Position numbers and translations under genes: made by a program. Under the pieces are notes generated by a model that was given only the letters and a program-made list of their open reading frames with translations, was not told the DNA's origin and made no database searches. DNA of 6,913 bases from an uncultured Campylobacter sp. (GTDB lineage: Bacteria > Campylobacterota > Campylobacteria > Campylobacterales > Campylobacteraceae), in contig NZ_CALIII010000005.1 in the NCBI RefSeq assembly GCF_938018145.1, forward strand, positions 1 through 6,913, written 5' to 3'. How positions within the stretch are numbered: the first letter of the stretch is position 1; every line of letters starts with the position of its first letter. Shown here piece by piece: positions 5,764-6,913 of the stretch.

Positions 5764-6913
5764 ATCTCACAAAAGAGCCCATAAACAAGCTCGTGCTGCG
5801 CCTAGCCGCGCCCGCGGGCGTCGCGATGAGCTTTAACACGCTTTACAACGTGACGGGCGTGTTTTTTGCCGCGCGCATCTCGACGCAGGCGCTGGCGGGC
5901 TTTTCGATGAGTTTTTTGCTCTATATCAGCGTCGTGGGCGTGGGGCTTGGCTTTGGTTCGGCGCTAACGGCGCTTGTGGGCAACGCACTTGGCGGAGGCA
6001 AGGACCGTCTAGCTAAAATTTATGCCGCAAAGGGCGTGTTTTTCGTGCTTCTTTGCGCGCTTTTTATGGGGCTTTTCGGCTTTATTTTCACGCCGCATCT
6101 GCTTAAAATTTTAGGCGCGAACGAGGAGTTTTTGCGCGAAGCCATGGCGTATAACCGCGTGATATTTCTTGCTTCGCCGTTTTTCTTACTCATAAAATCG
6201 CTAAACGGCGTGCTGGTGGCTACGGGCGACACGAAGAGCCTGCGAAACTGGCTTTTTGCGGGACTTTTTATAAATTTGGGCTTTTGCTTTTTTTACGTGG
6301 ATTTTTGCGGACTGGGTATCGGCGGGATAGCGCTGGCGACGGCTTCGGTGCAGCTCCTTGGTTCGCTTTTTTTAGGCGTCAAAGTCGCAAAAACGGGCAT
6401 GATAAATTTTTTAAATTTACGCTCGTTTGCTCCCGAGCTCGCCATCTACCGCAAAATTTTAGCCCAAGCCTTACCCGCGTGCCTAAACTACCTCTCGATG
6501 TCGCTTGGCGGGCTCGTTCTCATGCACTTTATCAGCCGCTACGGCACGCACGCGGTCGCAGGTTATGGCCTAGCTCTTCGTATCGAGCAGATCGTAATGC
6601 TGCCGACAACGGGCATCGCATCGGCTGTGCTGGGTATAGTATCGCAAAACTTCGGCGCGCGCGAATACGCCAGAGTGCGCGGCTGCTACGCCTATGCGGT
6701 CAAATTTTTAGCGTTTTACTGCATTTTTGCAGCGGCTTTTTGCCTTGGGCTCGGCGGGATTTTGGTTGGGTTTTTTGACGAGATGCCCGAAGTAGTGAGC
6801 GCGGCAAGGAGCTATTTTGCGGTAAATTCGCTAGCTTTTATAGGCTACGCACTCATAAATCTCTCCGGCTCGACGCTTCAAGGCGTAAAAAGACCCGCGG
6901 CGGTTTTTGTTTT
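5760..6913 (+). CDS. MATE-family multidrug/metabolite efflux protein, C-terminus cut off by window edge
   Basis: The frame begins at GTG 5760-5762, overlapping the alkD stop as GTGA. It stays open for 384 codons plus two bases to the window end. The protein (MNLTKEPINKLVLRLAAPAG...) is highly hydrophobic with about ten membrane segments visible. The two halves of a MATE transporter are recognisable: APAGVAMSFNTLYN near residues 17-30 with GNALGGG at 74-80, and ALPACLNYLSM from 237 with VSQNFGA at 294-300. Families have about 440-460 residues, so some 60-75 are missing. MATE proteins export cationic or amphipathic compounds across the inner membrane using H+ or Na+. A GGAG at 5745-5748, eleven bases ahead, is a plausible ribosome site inside alkD. 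At the end of the first membrane helix G33 stands where many MATE proteins have aspartate, so ion coupling may differ. The substrate is unknown. Confidence 0.93.
   Translation, partial: MNLTKEPINKLVLRLAAPAGVAMSFNTLYNVTGVFFAARISTQALAGFSMSFLLYISVVGVGLGFGSALTALVGNALGGGKDRLAKIYAAKGVFFVLLCALFMGLFGFIFTPHLLKILGANEEFLREAMAYNRVIFLASPFFLLIKSLNGVLVATGDTKSLRNWLFAGLFINLGFCFFYVDFCGLGIGGIALATASVQLLGSLFLGVKVAKTGMINFLNLRSFAPELAIYRKILAQALPACLNYLSMSLGGLVLMHFISRYGTHAVAGYGLALRIEQIVMLPTTGIASAVLGIVSQNFGAREYARVRGCYAYAVKFLAFYCIFAAAFCLGLGGILVGFFDEMPEVVSAARSYFAVNSLAFIGYALINLSGSTLQGVKRPAAVFV

Noticed and set aside
6284..6778. Long second frame inside the MATE gene, as if the gene were frameshifted
   Set aside because: The MATE frame was read codon by codon from 5760 to 6913 with no stop and with conserved family motifs throughout. 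The other frame is a shadow in G+C-rich sequence.

Overview
The window looks like chromosomal DNA from a Campylobacter of the moderately GC-rich group (C. rectus, C. showae, C. curvus or a near relative). The grounds are the family content, an AT-rich spacer between genes with many G/C-ending codons, compact operons, and the very frequent word CAAATTT/AAATTTG in coding and non-coding DNA on both strands. The species is inferred from composition and has not been checked by a search.

Left half, minus strand (1-3788): a four-gene run, read from right to left. It comprises a small lipoprotein of unknown function, nfo (endonuclease IV, all nine metal ligands present), a FadL/OmpP1-type outer-membrane fatty-acid channel, and a FadD-like acyl-CoA ligase that runs off the left edge. 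The junctions are a 4-bp ATGA overlap, a direct TAA-ATG abutment, and a 9-bp gap, so one transcript is likely. FadL and FadD form a plausible uptake-and-activation pair for exogenous fatty acids. Why a DNA-repair nuclease shares the operon is not obvious.

Centre (3789-4227): a short divergent promoter region serves the minus-strand operon and a tRNA-Glu(UUC) gene with encoded CCA. About 295 bp of AT-rich spacer follows, ending in a TATAAT promoter for the next gene.

Right half, plus strand (4228-6913): a TerC-family membrane protein (probable metal-ion, likely Mn2+, exporter) ends in a hairpin that encloses its own stop codon. A 129-bp spacer with a second perfect inverted repeat follows. 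Then comes an AlkD-family DNA glycosylase (GTG start) whose end overlaps by 4 bp (GTGA) the GTG start of a MATE-family efflux protein that runs off the right edge.

The glycosylase and Nfo, in divergent operons about 1.8 kb apart, could act in sequence: AlkD removes an alkylated base and Nfo incises the resulting abasic site. Coupling of the glycosylase to a multidrug-type exporter suggests a small genotoxin-tolerance unit. That is inference. I see no mobile element, CRISPR array, phage gene or clearly new multi-gene defence system.
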